This document shows positions 51,543 through 59,672 of a stretch of 64,000 nt of DNA, in pieces; the first letter of the stretch is position 1; each line of letters opens with the position of its first letter. The notes beneath the pieces were generated by a model that did not search any database, was not told the DNA's origin, and worked only from the letters and a program-made list of their open reading frames with translations. This DNA is from an uncultured Clostridia bacterium (GTDB lineage Bacteria; Bacillota; Clostridia; Christensenellales; Aristaeellaceae). The stretch is from the NCBI GenBank assembly GCA_937886445.1, contig CALGBY010000134.1, forward strand, positions 62,001 to 126,000. Direction: 5' to 3'. The position numbers and the translations under genes were made by a program.

Positions 51543-51859
51543 GTTACCGGTTTATGCGTCTTCTTGTGATGTTTGACCTGCCTACTGATACGGCGGAGGA
51601 TAGGAGAAACTATACCCGTTTTCGCAAAATGCTGGTCAAAAACGGTTTTGTGATGTTTCAGGAATCTGTGTATACCAAGCTGCTTTTCAACCCTACAGCC
51701 ATGTTTGCGGTAATGGATGTGCTGAGGAAAAACAAGCCGCCCCGGGGCTTTGTAAGCACACTGGAAATAACGGAAAAGCAGTTTGCCTCCATGGAGCATC
51801 TGGTAGGGGAGGCTCACAGTGAAGTAATCAATACCGATGAAAGGCTGCTCATTTTATGA
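51539..51859 (+). CDS. cas2: CRISPR adaptation protein Cas2
   Basis: A 106-residue ferredoxin-fold protein, the scaffold of the Cas1-Cas2 integrase. It opens [24 protein letters not shown], with the conserved Asp in FDLP, and ends [11 protein letters not shown]. It overlaps cas1 and csn2 by ATGA at both ends. Confidence 0.95.
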   Translation: [106 protein letters not shown]

Positions 51860-52551
51860 AATTTACACACCCGGAACTGGATACCGTATTTGATACCGAA
51901 GATGAAAAAGTGCACACGCTGGTGATAGAAACCCCGAAGCTGCTTTTCCGCTTGCTGGAGGATATTCAAAACCAGATATCCGGTTTTCGCGGGGATACCG
52001 TGCTGTCTGAGAAAGAACGCCCGTTGGATATGGCAAAGTATGCTGAAGTGCTGGATGTGTTTGTGCCCTTCAGCATCAACCGCAAATCATTGCTGACAAA
52101 GCTGAATGCCGCGCTTGAAAAGGAAGCAGCATCACCGGTGATTTTTGAGCGCACGGGAGAACTGCTGCAGCAGCTTACAGACTATCTGGATGCCCTTGCC
52201 TTTGATTTTCCCTGTGATATTGTGTTTCCAAAGCTTTCCGTACCGGCAGTGATCAAAAGCGCCGGAGCGGAGCTGCGGGAGGAATACGACAGTATGCCGG
52301 AAAAGGTGATCGATTATATGGAACTGGTGCGAACCTTTGACCGGGATAAGCTGTTTATTACCGTTAATATGCGTGCCTTTATGACCGATGAGGAGGCGGA
52401 GTTATTCCTTTCCACGGTACTTTCGCATGGGTTTCATATGCTGATGCTGGAAAGCAGCGCAAAACCGCTGCTGAAAAGAGAAGCCCGTGTCATCATAGAT
52501 GAAGACCTTTGTGAAATTGATTGCAATTCGCCTGTTTTCCCATTAGAATAA
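51856..52551 (+). CDS. csn2: CRISPR-associated protein Csn2 (type II-A)
   Basis: A 231-residue protein, the size of the short Csn2 class. Csn2 forms a tetrameric ring that slides on DNA ends and helps spacer capture. It starts MKFTHPELDTVFDTEDEKVH and shows alternating helical segments such as ALEKEAASPVIFERTGELLQ. Identity with known Csn2 subfamilies is low by eye, but the length, the fourth position in the operon and the ending IDEDLCEIDCNSPVFPLE agree. It overlaps cas2 by ATGA and is 90 bp from the first repeat. Confidence 0.85.
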   Translation: MKFTHPELDTVFDTEDEKVHTLVIETPKLLFRLLEDIQNQISGFRGDTVLSEKERPLDMAKYAEVLDVFVPFSINRKSLLTKLNAALEKEAASPVIFERTGELLQQLTDYLDALAFDFPCDIVFPKLSVPAVIKSAGAELREEYDSMPEKVIDYMELVRTFDRDKLFITVNMRAFMTDEEAELFLSTVLSHGFHMLMLESSAKPLLKREARVIIDEDLCEIDCNSPVFPLE

Positions 52552-52640
52552 TGCTGTATGTTGCCCCTACACCTCTTTTGATTCAACGGTCCGTAGTCCG
52601 TAGGGAAGATTTTGATCATCCCGTGAATTATAAATTTGAG
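52552..52640 (+). promoter_or_regulatory. CRISPR leader with ATTTGAG anchor
   Basis: The 89-bp gap between csn2 and the array ends in ATTTGAG directly before the first repeat. This is the leader-anchoring motif that guides Cas1-Cas2 insertion in one class of II-A loci such as S. thermophilus. A TATAAA at 52629-52634 could be a -10 box, but no matching -35 is seen. Confidence 0.65.
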
Positions 52641-54656
52641 GTTTGAGAGTAGTGTAATCTCGTAGGGGTCTCAAACAACCAGGAGCACGAGTGCACCCTG
52701 GGCGAGGTTTGAGAGTAGTGTAATCTCGTAGGGGTCTCAAACTTCCAGTTCATCAAACAAGGACAGATAAGCGTTTGAGAGTAGTGTAATCTCGTAGGGG
52801 TCTCAAACTCAAAATCGTCATAGCCAAGGGCGCGTTTTGTTTGAGAGTAGTGTAATCTCGTAGGGGTCTCAAACCTGCCGAAGCGCTGTTCCCTTATCGC
52901 CGTGGTTTGAGAGTAGTGTAATCTCGTAGGGGTCTCAAACACGCCTTCGCAGTGAGTACGCGCTTCATCTGTTTGAGAGTAGTGTAATCTCGTAGGGGTC
53001 TCAAACCAAGACCGCGAAGGAACTTACCGAACTGAAGTTTGAGAGTAGTGTAATCTCGTAGGGGTCTCAAACCAAACGATATAGCGAAGCAGAGAGCAAT
53101 ACGTTTGAGAGTAGTGTAATCTCGTAGGGGTCTCAAACTCGACAGCTTCAATATTGACGTCCACGGTGGTTTGAGAGTAGTGTAATCTCGTAGGGGTCTC
53201 AAACAAATACATGGAAGAACAGCGCTTTGACCGAGTTTGAGAGTAGTGTAATCTCGTAGGGGTCTCAAACAGAGGGGGGCGAGGATATGAGCATAGTATA
53301 GTTTGAGAGTAGTGTAATCTCGTAGGGGTCTCAAACCTACAGGGAATGGTTGACCGCAGAGCATGAGTTTGAGAGTAGTGTAATCTCGTAGGGGTCTCAA
53401 ACTTGCGTATCAATGCTATTCACATCCGCGTTGTTTGAGAGTAGTGTAATCTCGTAGGGGTCTCAAACTCGGTTATAGCCCGACGAGCAAGGGCGCGAGT
53501 TTGAGAGTAGTGTAATCTCGTAGGGGTCTCAAACTGCGCTCTCCCGCCAACAGTCACGAATAGTGTTTGAGAGTAGTGTAATCTCGTAGGGGTCTCAAAC
53601 CACCGTCACGGTGTGCGCGCCGGGTGCCAGGTTTGAGAGTAGTGTAATCTCGTAGGGGTCTCAAACTTCACCAGTAACCATGTTAGTGTGCCATCTGTTT
53701 GAGAGTAGTGTAATCTCGTAGGGGTCTCAAACCGCCTGTATTCCCGGCAGCTATGCGGCCATGTTTGAGAGTAGTGTAATCTCGTAGGGGTCTCAAACCT
53801 GTGGTTTTCCCTTCCTTCACGGTGGTGCGTTTGAGAGTAGTGTAATCTCGTAGGGGTCTCAAACAGAGCGGAGCGCCGAAGCAAAGACAGCCTAGTTTGA
53901 GAGTAGTGTAATCTCGTAGGGGTCTCAAACACCAACTTTTGCAACAATGTTCTGGGTATTGTTTGAGAGTAGTGTAATCTCGTAGGGGTCTCAAACACCG
54001 GCCGTCTGAACGTGCTGAAGGCCATGGTTTGAGAGTAGTGTAATCTCGTAGGGGTCTCAAACTTCTTCCTGCGTCGGCGTCGTCTGTGTTCCGTTTGAGA
54101 GTAGTGTAATCTCGTAGGGGTCTCAAACTCCGCTGCACGCAAGGCAGTGTTTGTGTATGTTTGAGAGTAGTGTAATCTCGTAGGGGTCTCAAACGGGCGC
54201 TGGGCACGCGGACTGATCCTGATGGTTTGAGAGTAGTGTAATCTCGTAGGGGTCTCAAACTCATCTGACTTCCGGGATTGAACCCGATTTGTTTGAGAGT
54301 AGTGTAATCCCGTAGGGGTCTCAAACGGTTTTCCATCATTCCACACGCCACAAACGGTTTGAGAGTAGTGTAATCTCGTAGGGGTCTCAAACCACAATAT
54401 GCGGATAATATGCGGATATGCGGTTTGAGAGTAGTGTAATCTCGTAGGGGTCTCAAACGACGGCGTGGCGGAGGTCACACTTGTCGCGGTTTGAGAGTAG
54501 TGTAATCTCGTAGGGGTCTCAAACGAATGAACGCTTCGATAAACTAAAACGTCAGTTTGAGAGTAGTGTAATCTCGTAGGGGTCTCAAACCCAGTCACCC
54601 ATGAGGTCGGTGATGTCGGTGTTTGAGAGTAGTGTAATCTCGTAGGGGTCTAGAAT
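52641..54656 (+). CRISPR. Type II-A CRISPR array: 31 repeats, 30 spacers of 30 bp
   Basis: The 36-bp repeat begins GTTTGAGAGTAGTG and ends GTAGGGGTCTCAAAC, with an 8-bp terminal inverted repeat GTTTGAGA/TCTCAAAC. Repeats start every 66 bp from 52641 to 54621 with no irregular spacer, so all 30 spacers are exactly 30 bp. Repeat 26 (54291) has one T-to-C change (AATCCCG). The last repeat (54621) loses its 3' end (GTCT followed by AGAAT), marking the leader-distal end. Same strand as cas9, as expected for II-A. The spacers all differ, and the uniform repeats suggest recent or ongoing activity. Confidence 0.99.
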
Positions 54657-54861
54657 TCAGTTGTTGCATTTTCTGCAACAGCTGTTGTTTGAGTACAGAC
54701 CGATTCTAAAGTGAATTGCATACACGGTCGATTTTTTTGACCCGCACTTCAGAATCAGAGTAACAAAAAGCACAGGAATCGTCTTGGGGGCGAACCCTGT
54801 GCTACATTTTCGGAAAGCGGTGGTTGGCTTTACATTGGCGATTACGGCTCTGGCGCGGAAA
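54657..54861. other. Array-distal gap without a gene
   Basis: Holds a short hairpin TGTTGCA-TTTTC-TGCAACA (54662-54680), which may fold at the end of the array transcript, but no T-run follows. No ORF here looks real. Confidence 0.4.
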
Positions 54862-55172
54862 AACGGTTCACGCTTTCTTGCTTTCGAGGGCCGTAAGGCC
54901 CCGTTTCCGGGATGCATCGAAGGGCTGCAGCCCTTCGATTTCAGATCCGCAGACGGCGACATGCGCGTCGCCGAGGAGCGGCTGGAAGCCGCTTCTGATA
55001 TCCATTTCCGGACGTAAAATGAGCGTTTCCGGCGTGTACGGATCACCGGAAATGCCATTTTATAGGAAATGGATGTGAGAGAGCGCAAGCGGTTCATGTT
55101 CCGCTTGCGCTCAGAAAAGGCGAAAGCAAGCGCGGCATGCCCCGCTTGCTTTCGAAGGGGCGACAGCCCCTT
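54862..55172. repeat. Composite palindromic repeat, copy B (inverted)
   Basis: The same four modules as copy A in reverse order: B with GGGATGCATCGAAGGGCTGCAGCCCTTCGA, R with GGCGACATGCGCGTCGCC and GCGGCTGGAAGCCGC, H2 with TATCCATTTCCGGACGTAAA..AGGAAATGGAT, and H1 with GAAAGCAAGCG..CGCTTGCTTTC. An additional hairpin GAGCGCAAGCGG..CCGCTTGCGCTC is inserted between H2 and H1. It ends at the stop of the DUF3795 gene. Confidence 0.7.
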
Positions 55173-55542
55173 ACAGCTTTAGATTTTTCTCCTTTTCGTA
55201 AAAGGCACGGCACAGCATGCGGAACTCGGCTTCGTTTTCGCAGGCTTTTTCGTACTGGGCTTTTTTGATATCGGAGCGGGCAAAGGTATCCCGTATTTTA
55301 TCACAGGGGTTTTCAGGGCATTCCCGGCAGGAGGTTATGCCGCGCTCCCTTTGGCAAAAGATGAGGCCGAAGGAGCAGGTGCCGCGGCTGCCGCAGCCCG
55401 CGCAGCGGGTCTCCTCCGCGGTCATCACATGATCTCGCCAGCCCGCCTTCTGCCAGAACAGGGCCGTCTCGTGCAGCTCCTCCTCCGTGGCGGCAATATG
55501 CCGGGGGCATACAGCGCAGTCATCCCCGCAGGAGGATAGCAC
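55171..55542 (-). CDS. DUF3795-family cysteine-rich protein
   Basis: A 123-residue protein with many Cys: MLSSCGDDCAVCPRH, RCAGCGSRGTCSFG, IFCQRERGITSCRECPENPC. This matches the DUF3795 pattern, probably metal-binding, of unknown role. The only usable start is GTG 55542; a stop lies just upstream and the RBS is poor. The 3' end touches repeat copy B, which may have replaced the original terminator. Confidence 0.8.
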   Translation of the reverse strand: MLSSCGDDCAVCPRHIAATEEELHETALFWQKAGWRDHVMTAEETRCAGCGSRGTCSFGLIFCQRERGITSCRECPENPCDKIRDTFARSDIKKAQYEKACENEAEFRMLCRAFYEKEKNLKL

Positions 55543-55714
55543 GGGCTTTTCATTTTCAAGCTACTGCAGCCGGTCCATATAGTACTTCACAGTGAGCCTC
55601 CCTTCTCTTTTCACAGGCACAGTATAGCACGGCAGAGCAGGAATACACAATAAAAAATGCCGGGCAGAGCCCGGCAGGGGGGAGTGGAAAAAATCTAATG
55701 GATGTGGACGACCT

Positions 55715-55885
55715 GCTTTCGTACAGGCGCGGCTTGCGTGCTTGTTTTCGAAAGGATGCATCGAAAGTCCGCAGATAAGCTGCCGAATTGATCAGTGATT
55801 CCGTAATCCGTTTCCGGCCGTAAACGGAGTTTACAGGAAATGAATGTTGTCACATGCAAGCGCGGCTTGCCCCGCTTGCGTGTGA
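55715..55885. repeat. Composite palindromic repeat, copy C (inverted, degenerate)
   Basis: Recognisable pieces are GGATGCATCGAAAG, CCGTTTCCGGCCGTAAACGG, TACAGGAAATGAATGTTG and GCAAGCGCGGCTTGCCCCGCTTGC. The R module is mostly lost. It covers the 3' end of the gene at 55831. Confidence 0.55.
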
Positions 55886-56067
55886 TAGTCGTGCAGGTAC
55901 ATGGCGGTATCATCGGCAAGGGTGCCGCAGAACCATTCGATCCTCTCCGCTTCCCGGCAGGCCACCTGATGTGCCAGCTCGGCAAGGGTCTTTTTTGCTT
56001 CGGCAGTTTCGGTATGCTTTACGGTTTTGGCGGCGAACAGGGTTTTGATGGTGATCAGCTTTTTCAT
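55831..56067 (-). CDS. Short hypothetical protein with repeat-derived C-terminus (78 aa)
   Basis: ATG 56067 follows AAAGGAGATAG and opens MKKLITIKTLFAAKTVKHTE. The body is helical and charged (EAKKTLAELAHQVACREAER) and has an IEWFCGTLADDTAMYLHDYH segment. The last about 17 codons (from QAGQAAL) lie in repeat copy C, so the original C-terminus seems to have been replaced. No family is recognised. It lies 171 bp downstream of the MerR gene on the same strand and may be co-transcribed with it. Confidence 0.5.
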   Translation of the reverse strand: MKKLITIKTLFAAKTVKHTETAEAKKTLAELAHQVACREAERIEWFCGTLADDTAMYLHDYHTQAGQAALACDNIHFL

Positions 56068-56238
56068 TTTATCTATCTCCTTTGGCATTTATCTTTTTCA
56101 GCGCCCGGCTTTCTGCCGGACATATTGATATACGAATGTGCCGCGGGAAAGGACAATACCAAACGAAAAAGAACGGTCCCGTATTCGCGTGGCTTTTCGC
56201 ACATTTTTCAGGGTCGACTGTTTCGGTTAATGCCGGGA

Positions 56239-56973
56239 TCATTTTTTTGCGTCCATGCAGGCGTGAATGGCCCTGCACGCGAAGACCGCCGTGCCTTCTC
56301 CGCCGGCTTTGTCTATGTTTTGGGTAAACTCTCCGTCCGCGGCATACATATCGCCCAGGCTGCACAGGATCTCATCCGTGCAGGGGTAAAAGTGACCGGT
56401 AATGAACCGCTGCAGCTCCTTTACCTTTTCCGCAGCCTCCTGGCTTTCGGGTGAAAGATGACGGAGAGCGCCGAAACCGGCAAAAATGAGCTCCATCTCC
56501 CCGGCAAGGGCCTTGCGGTCCGCGGGCGTACGGTTTTTGTCCTTTTCAGTAAAGCACTGATACTGCGGTGTAGCGCCCCAGGCTTCCTTTGCCTGACGGG
56601 CGTATTCATCCAACTTGTTTGTGTCAAAGGCTTGAAAATCCATTGTGTTTCCTCCGCTTTCCTTTATTTTGCAGGCCAACCCGATCAGGCGGCTTAGACG
56701 ATCCCGGCGCAGCTCCAGCATATGGATCTGCCGGGTGAGCACCTCGCTGCGGTCATAGCCCGGGCTGTCCAGAATGCGGCCGATCTGCCGGAGCGGAAAC
56801 TCCAGCTCTCTGAAAAGCAGGATGCTCTGCAGCCGCTCCAGCGCGGCTTCGTCATAGAGACGGTAGCCTGCGTCCGTTACCGCCGAGGGCTTCAGAAGCC
56901 CTATGGAATCATAATAGTGCAGGGTGCGTATGCTTACCCCGGATATCCTGCTCACCTCATGCACCGGCATCAT
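56239..56973 (-). CDS. MerR-family regulator with TipAS ligand domain
   Basis: A 244-residue regulator. Residues 1-70 are a MerR helix-turn-helix and wing (VHEVSRISGVSIRTLHYYDS, GYRLYDEAALERLQ), then a coiled-coil dimer helix, then a TipAS-like all-helical domain from about residue 120 (DEYARQAKEAWGATPQYQCF). TipA proteins bind thiopeptide and other drugs and activate multidrug resistance genes. Its own promoter region shows the long 19-bp spacer that MerR proteins act on. RBS GAGGGATG region; ATG 56973, with a second Met at codon 2. Confidence 0.9.
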   Translation of the reverse strand: MMPVHEVSRISGVSIRTLHYYDSIGLLKPSAVTDAGYRLYDEAALERLQSILLFRELEFPLRQIGRILDSPGYDRSEVLTRQIHMLELRRDRLSRLIGLACKIKESGGNTMDFQAFDTNKLDEYARQAKEAWGATPQYQCFTEKDKNRTPADRKALAGEMELIFAGFGALRHLSPESQEAAEKVKELQRFITGHFYPCTDEILCSLGDMYAADGEFTQNIDKAGGEGTAVFACRAIHACMDAKK

Positions 56974-57013
56974 CTGTACATCCCTCCCCGCGCTGTGCCT
57001 GTTTACATAATAA

Positions 57014-57044
57014 AGTATAAGGTATGACGCAGCGTAAGAGTCAA
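57014..57044 (-). promoter_or_regulatory. MerR-type promoter with 19-bp spacer
   Basis: On the minus strand TTGACT (57044-57039), 19 bp, TATACT (57019-57014). The long spacer holds the dyad ACGC-T-GCGT, as expected for a promoter that MerR proteins twist into an active form. It is 41 bp upstream of the MerR gene, so autoregulation is likely. Confidence 0.6.
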
Positions 57045-57051
57045 GATAAAT

Positions 57052-57218
57052 TTAGGGAAACGCTGATTAATTCGGCAGACTCATCTGCGGCGTCTTTTGC
57101 ACAATCTGCTTTCCGCAAAAATCTCGATTTACCTCCAGTAAACCTTCGATTTTTGCAGTCGCATCTTGTACAAAATTCGCTCGCATCTGAAGCTACCTCA
57201 TTTGATCATTGCTTCCTT
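57052..57218. mobile_element. MITE, copy 1 (right end decayed)
   Basis: Starts TTAGGGAAACGCTGATTAAT and shares a nearly identical 130-bp core with the copy at 58970, including the internal hairpin GCAAAAATC..GATTTTTGC. The right terminal repeat has decayed (CATTTGATCATTGCTTCC). It is inserted right next to repeat copy D, beside a phage gene fragment. There is no ORF. Confidence 0.75.
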
Positions 57219-57221
57219 CGT

Positions 57222-57370
57222 CGCGGCTTTCAGCCGCTCCTCGGCGACGCGCATGTCGCCGCCTGCGGAATAAAAATCGAAGGGCCGCGGCCCTTCGATG
57301 CATCCCGGAGAGGGGCCTGCGGCCCTCCGAAAGCAAGCGGGGCAGGCCGCGCTTGTTTTCGACAACATGG
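57222..57370. repeat. Composite palindromic repeat, copy D
   Basis: Modules R (GCGGCTTTCAGCCGCTCC, GGCGACGCGCATGTCGCC), B (TCGAAGGGCCGCGGCCCTTCGA) and H1 (GAAAGCAAGCGGGGCAGGCC) in that order. H2 is absent. It begins where MITE copy 1 ends and its H1 module abuts the broken tape-measure gene. Confidence 0.7.
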
Positions 57371-57384
57371 TTTTCTGCAGGGCT

Positions 57385-57874
57385 TGACCTGACCCTCCAG
57401 CTTGGTGACCTCGGCGGTGGCATTCGCGTATTCTTCCTGGTACCGCTCCAGATTCTGCTTGGCGGCGATGGTGGCGGAGTCCGTTTCGCCCAGGGAATCA
57501 CGGTAATTCTCATAGGCGTAGGTGGCCGCTTCCACCTCGAAGCGCAGGTCTTCCTGCCGGGCCTTTGCCTGCTCCAGCCGCTGGGTGTAGTCCTGATGCC
57601 GGTCGTAGTTTTCCTTCAGCTTATCGTTCGCCGCCACCAGAGCCCGACTGTACTGTTCCACGGCCCGCTGCTGCTGGGTAAGCTTCTGTCCCAGCATGGA
57701 CAGCTTGGCTTCCGTGCCTGCGATGGTCTTTTCGTAGTTCTGTACACCAGCCCCGGCCAGACGGAAGGTGGACTCGGCTTCCTTGATCTGCGCGTTGATG
57801 GTGCGCATATTACGCGAGAAATTGCTGGAGTCCAGCGACAGCGCGACCACCAGTTCGCGCAGGGTTTCAGCCAT
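57385..57874 (-). pseudogene. Phage tail tape-measure protein, 5' fragment
   Basis: About 163 codons: MAETLRELVVALSLDSSNFS, then a long coiled-coil (IKEAESTFRLAGAGVQNYEK, AKARQEDLRFEVEAATYAYE), typical of the N-terminus of siphophage tape-measure proteins. The frame runs into repeat copy D after EGQVK, and the rest of the large gene is absent. No other phage genes are nearby, so this is a relic of a prophage. Confidence 0.8.
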
Positions 57875-57974
57875 AAAAGTTCACCTCTCTTTGATTGCAG
57901 GAGATTCAGGGATAATGGTAGAATACTGGTCAGGAGCTTCGGCTCGACAATCGGGATTTGCAGAAAGGGAAAAA

Positions 57975-58934
57975 ATGATAATTCGAGATTTTGAACCGAA
58001 ACATACAGAGGAAGCAGCGGAAATTGCCCTTGACGTATATAATTATGAGAGAGCATTTACACAGGAGCTTCCGGAAGTATCAAGCATTCCAATACTGAAG
58101 CAATTATCCGGAAATGGCTTCGGCGTCGCAGCATTTGAAGGCGGAAAAATGGTCGGATTTCTTTGCAGTGTGGAACCGTTTGAGAATGTTTTTCGTTCCA
58201 CTGATGTGAGAGGTGTTTTTTCGCCCATGGGTGCGAATGGCGCGGTCATGGAAAATCACGGCAAGATTTATGCGGCATTGTATCAGGCGGCTGCAAAAAA
58301 GTGGGTAAAAGCCGGAGCGGTGTCACATGCAATTTGTCTATATGAACATGATGAGGAAGCAAAACAGCAGCTCTTTCGGTATGGATTTGGCATGAGGTGC
58401 GTAGATGCCATTCGTCCGATGGAAACAATCGATTGCGTTGTATGCGGCGGATATGAGTTTTTGGAATTGCCCAAGGAAGATTACGCATATGTTTATCCGT
58501 TGCATTTGGCACTGAACGAGCATTACTGCTCCAGCCCCTTTTTTATGAACCGAAAACCAGACACACTGGAAGAGTTTTTGGATTTTTCGGAAAGGAATAA
58601 GGAACGTTACTTTGCGGCAAAGATAGGCGGAGAATTATGCGCTTATTTGGAAGTGTCAGATCAGGGTGAAACCTTCATTGCATCAGGGAATCTTTATCGT
58701 CATATCATGGGGGCATATTGTATGCCGGAACACAGGGGCAGGGGTGTATACAAAAACCTGTTGAATTATGTTATCAATACCTTGAAAACTGAGGGATATA
58801 CCAGACTTGGCGTGGATTTTGAAAGTATCAATCCGTCGGGCAGCGGGTTTTGGCTCAAGTTTTTTCATGCCTATACCAACGGCGTTGTGCGCAGGATAGA
58901 TGAGCGGATTTTGCAGAGAGCTTCTCTGATATAA
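57975..58934 (+). CDS. GNAT-family N-acetyltransferase
   Basis: A 319-residue protein. The C-terminal GNAT core is MGAYCMPEHRGRGVYKNLLN, with acetyl-CoA loop R-G-R-G, after NLYRHI. The N-terminal half also looks GNAT-like (FGVAAFEGGKMVGFLCSVEP), as in double-domain members. Substrate unknown. I use the ATG at 57975 with RBS AAAGGGA; a longer open frame from 57768 lies antisense to the tape-measure fragment. Confidence 0.85.
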   Translation: MIIRDFEPKHTEEAAEIALDVYNYERAFTQELPEVSSIPILKQLSGNGFGVAAFEGGKMVGFLCSVEPFENVFRSTDVRGVFSPMGANGAVMENHGKIYAALYQAAAKKWVKAGAVSHAICLYEHDEEAKQQLFRYGFGMRCVDAIRPMETIDCVVCGGYEFLELPKEDYAYVYPLHLALNEHYCSSPFFMNRKPDTLEEFLDFSERNKERYFAAKIGGELCAYLEVSDQGETFIASGNLYRHIMGAYCMPEHRGRGVYKNLLNYVINTLKTEGYTRLGVDFESINPSGSGFWLKFFHAYTNGVVRRIDERILQRASLI

Positions 58935-58969
58935 CCTCATAAGAGTGTTGTTTCCGGACAAATCTTGCT

Positions 58970-59134
58970 AAGGAAACGCTGATTAATTCGGCAGACTCAT
59001 CTGCGGCGTCTTTTGCACAATCTGCTTTCCGCAAAAATCTCGATTTACCTCCAGTAAACCTTCGATTTTTGCAGTCGCATCTTGTACAAAATTCGCTCGC
59101 ATCTGAACCCACCTCAATTAATCAGTGTTTCCCT
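58970..59134. mobile_element. MITE, copy 2 (complete)
   Basis: A 165-bp element with terminal inverted repeats GGAAACGCTGATTAATT (58972-58988) and AATTAATCAGTGTTTCC (59116-59132), differing at one position. The centre folds as GCAAAAATC..GATTTTTGC with an inner TTTAC..GTAAA stem. It carries no gene and is flanked by TA on both sides. It needs a transposase encoded elsewhere. Confidence 0.85.
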
Positions 59135-59260
59135 AATGTTTGTCAAGAGGGAAAACGAAGAAAATTGCTCTAACCACCGCCGACCTTGACAGAACGTGCT
59201 TGGCCGGTTGTAAGGGCAGCACGGCGAAGGACGGACGGCGATATAAGAGAAAACGGCAGC

Positions 59261-59509
59261 ATGATTGAAATGAATGCCGGGAAAAACGTCCCATTCGACG
59301 GCAGATGGATTGTTCCGTATTCCGATTGCTATGCTGTGATCACACTGCTTAAGTATAATTGGAATAGAATTGAGCAGCGGGTAGAACTCTATTATTCGCT
59401 ATATAGTTTTGATGAAATGTATGCGCTGAATGCTCTTGACGAAGCGGAACGGGAAGCAATGCGCCAATTGCAGGAAAGGCAGAAGGAAGAAAAAAAGAAC
59501 GATTTATGA
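59261..59509 (+). CDS. Short hypothetical protein (82 aa)
   Basis: Best start ATG 59261 with weak RBS; a longer frame begins at 59186. It contains PFDGRWIVPYSDCYAVITLL and the helical tail NALDEAEREAMRQLQERQKE. The composition is acceptable but no family is recognised. It lies between a MITE and the terminator of the mannosidase operon and may be a remnant. Confidence 0.4.
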   Translation: MIEMNAGKNVPFDGRWIVPYSDCYAVITLLKYNWNRIEQRVELYYSLYSFDEMYALNALDEAEREAMRQLQERQKEEKKNDL

Positions 59510-59587
59510 TATGAAACAGACGTAAGTACCGTGATTGCTGATGCCGGTTTGTGACAGAATAACATATGATCTATATAAACACATAAA

Positions 59588-59637
59588 ACAGGCCCATATA
59601 CCGGATGCTTTGATCTGTATCCGACATATGGGTCTGT
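59588..59637 (-). terminator. Terminator of the iolDE-mannosidase operon
   Basis: ACAGGCCCATAT..CCGGAT pairs with ATCCG..ATATGGGTCTGT; on the minus strand it is followed by TTTTATG. Stem of about 17 pairs. Confidence 0.75.
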
Positions 59638-59672
59638 CCTGATTGTTGCTTTCCGGTACTTATGAACAGCTG

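Noticed and set aside
52628..54598. Long minus-strand ORFs with repeating FETPTRLHYSQT or LRPLRDYTTLK units (up to 330 aa)
   Set aside because: These are translations of the CRISPR repeats; the 66-bp period is a multiple of three, so open frames arise automatically.
54657..55097. 146-aa minus-strand ORF after the array
   Set aside because: It runs through repeat copy B and the hairpins there; no start signal.
57768..57974. N-terminal extension of the GNAT protein
   Set aside because: The extra 69 codons are antisense to the tape-measure fragment and the good RBS is before ATG 57975.
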